From NCBI GenBank assembly GCA_947573605.1, contig CANPGM010000029.1, forward strand, positions 1 to 45,327: 45,327 nt of DNA. Reading direction: 5' to 3'. How positions within the stretch are numbered: the stretch's first letter is position 1; each line of letters opens with the position of its first letter. The notes under the pieces were generated by a model. That model did no database searches, had not been told where the DNA came from, and saw only the letters and a program-made list of their open reading frames with translations. Origin of the DNA: an uncultured Roseburia sp. (lineage in GTDB: Bacteria; Bacillota; Clostridia; Lachnospirales; Lachnospiraceae). Of the stretch, positions 45,247 to 45,327 are shown in pieces. Both the position numbers and the translations under genes were made by a program.

Positions 45247-45327
45247 ATGGGAAACATGGAAACAAAGCAGACAAAATGGGAAGAATTAAGCATATCCAAC
45301 GATTTCCTGTTTGGAAAGGTCATGCAG
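45247..45327 (+). CDS. Rpn/PD-(D/E)XK transposase-like nuclease, 5' end only
   Basis: Only the first 27 codons are in the window. The segment ISNDFLFGKVMQ is the characteristic N-terminus of Rpn-family recombination-promoting nucleases, also annotated as PD-(D/E)XK nuclease family transposases, which are numerous in gut Clostridia. A GCAGGTGG ribosome binding site and a good promoter precede it. Domain content beyond the N-terminus cannot be seen. Confidence 0.6.
   Translation, partial: MGNMETKQTKWEELSISNDFLFGKVMQ

Overview
The window reads as a chromosomal segment of a Gram-positive anaerobe of the class Clostridia, most probably family Lachnospiraceae. The evidence is the gene content (Re-type citrate synthase next to a eukaryote-like NADP isocitrate dehydrogenase, alr-mazF, fhs-folD, T-box-controlled thrS, a CWB2-anchored surface protein, a cysteine/glycine-rich small protein), strong AGGAGG-type ribosome binding sites, sigma-A promoters of the TTGACA-N17-TATAAT type, and U-tailed hairpin terminators. 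I see no rRNA, tRNA, CRISPR array, integrase or complete insertion sequence. Most of the window is housekeeping sequence.

Layout. 1-3758: a duplicated, foldable leader, pheT and queA. 3846-7149 (minus): a ThrRS without TGS domain behind a T-box leader, and an MFS permease divergent from an AraC regulator (7271-8179). 8207-8392: an apparent acetyltransferase remnant. 8409-13445: a 1678-residue secreted protein with ten RCC1-like repeats and three CWB2 wall-binding repeats. 13573-16049 (minus): an FMN-binding lipoprotein translationally coupled to a Cache-type chemoreceptor, followed by a PilZ protein on plus. 17081-18178 (minus): tyrA. 18389-20479: an EF-G-like GTPase. 20509-21700: small lineage-type genes. 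21951-26618: Re-citrate synthase, icd, ABC-F. 26788-32270: rex, nnr, alr, mazF and a CNNM/CBS membrane protein. 32304-40903: yebC, glgA, a TepA-like ClpP protease, uppP, ftsK, fhs. 40953-43022: folD and a zinc-ribbon/TPR membrane protein. 43193-44930: xpt with a membrane protein (minus), divergent from rlmH. The right edge cuts an Rpn-type nuclease/transposase gene.

Most interesting signal. A short 5'-leader element recurs on the plus strand directly before the start codons of five unrelated genes (pheT, icd, rex, alr, folD). It is a GCCG(C/T)-loop-(G/A)CGGC hairpin followed immediately by RGAATGAGAGG (GAATGGAGG in pheT), which contains the Shine-Dalgarno sequence, with the start codon 15-16 nt after the hairpin. 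The variable stem pair changes in a pairing-compatible way (C-G, U.G, U-A). Decayed copies appear before queA and the TepA-like gene. In four of the five copies the element carries an ATG 12 nt upstream of, and in frame with, the true start.

Other regulatory structure includes a Rex-like operator touching the rex promoter, divergent promoters sharing one -35 region before rlmH and the xpt operon, a 14-bp stem at the predicted 5' end of the uppP mRNA, and a 60-bp duplicated bistable-looking element before pheT.

Functional links: Re-citrate synthase and Icd make 2-oxoglutarate and NADPH. Rex senses NADH/NAD+ while the adjacent Nnr repairs damaged NAD(P)H. Fhs and FolD form the formyl-to-methylene tetrahydrofolate branch. 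Alr and UppP serve peptidoglycan synthesis. All product names come from motif recognition by eye, without database searches.
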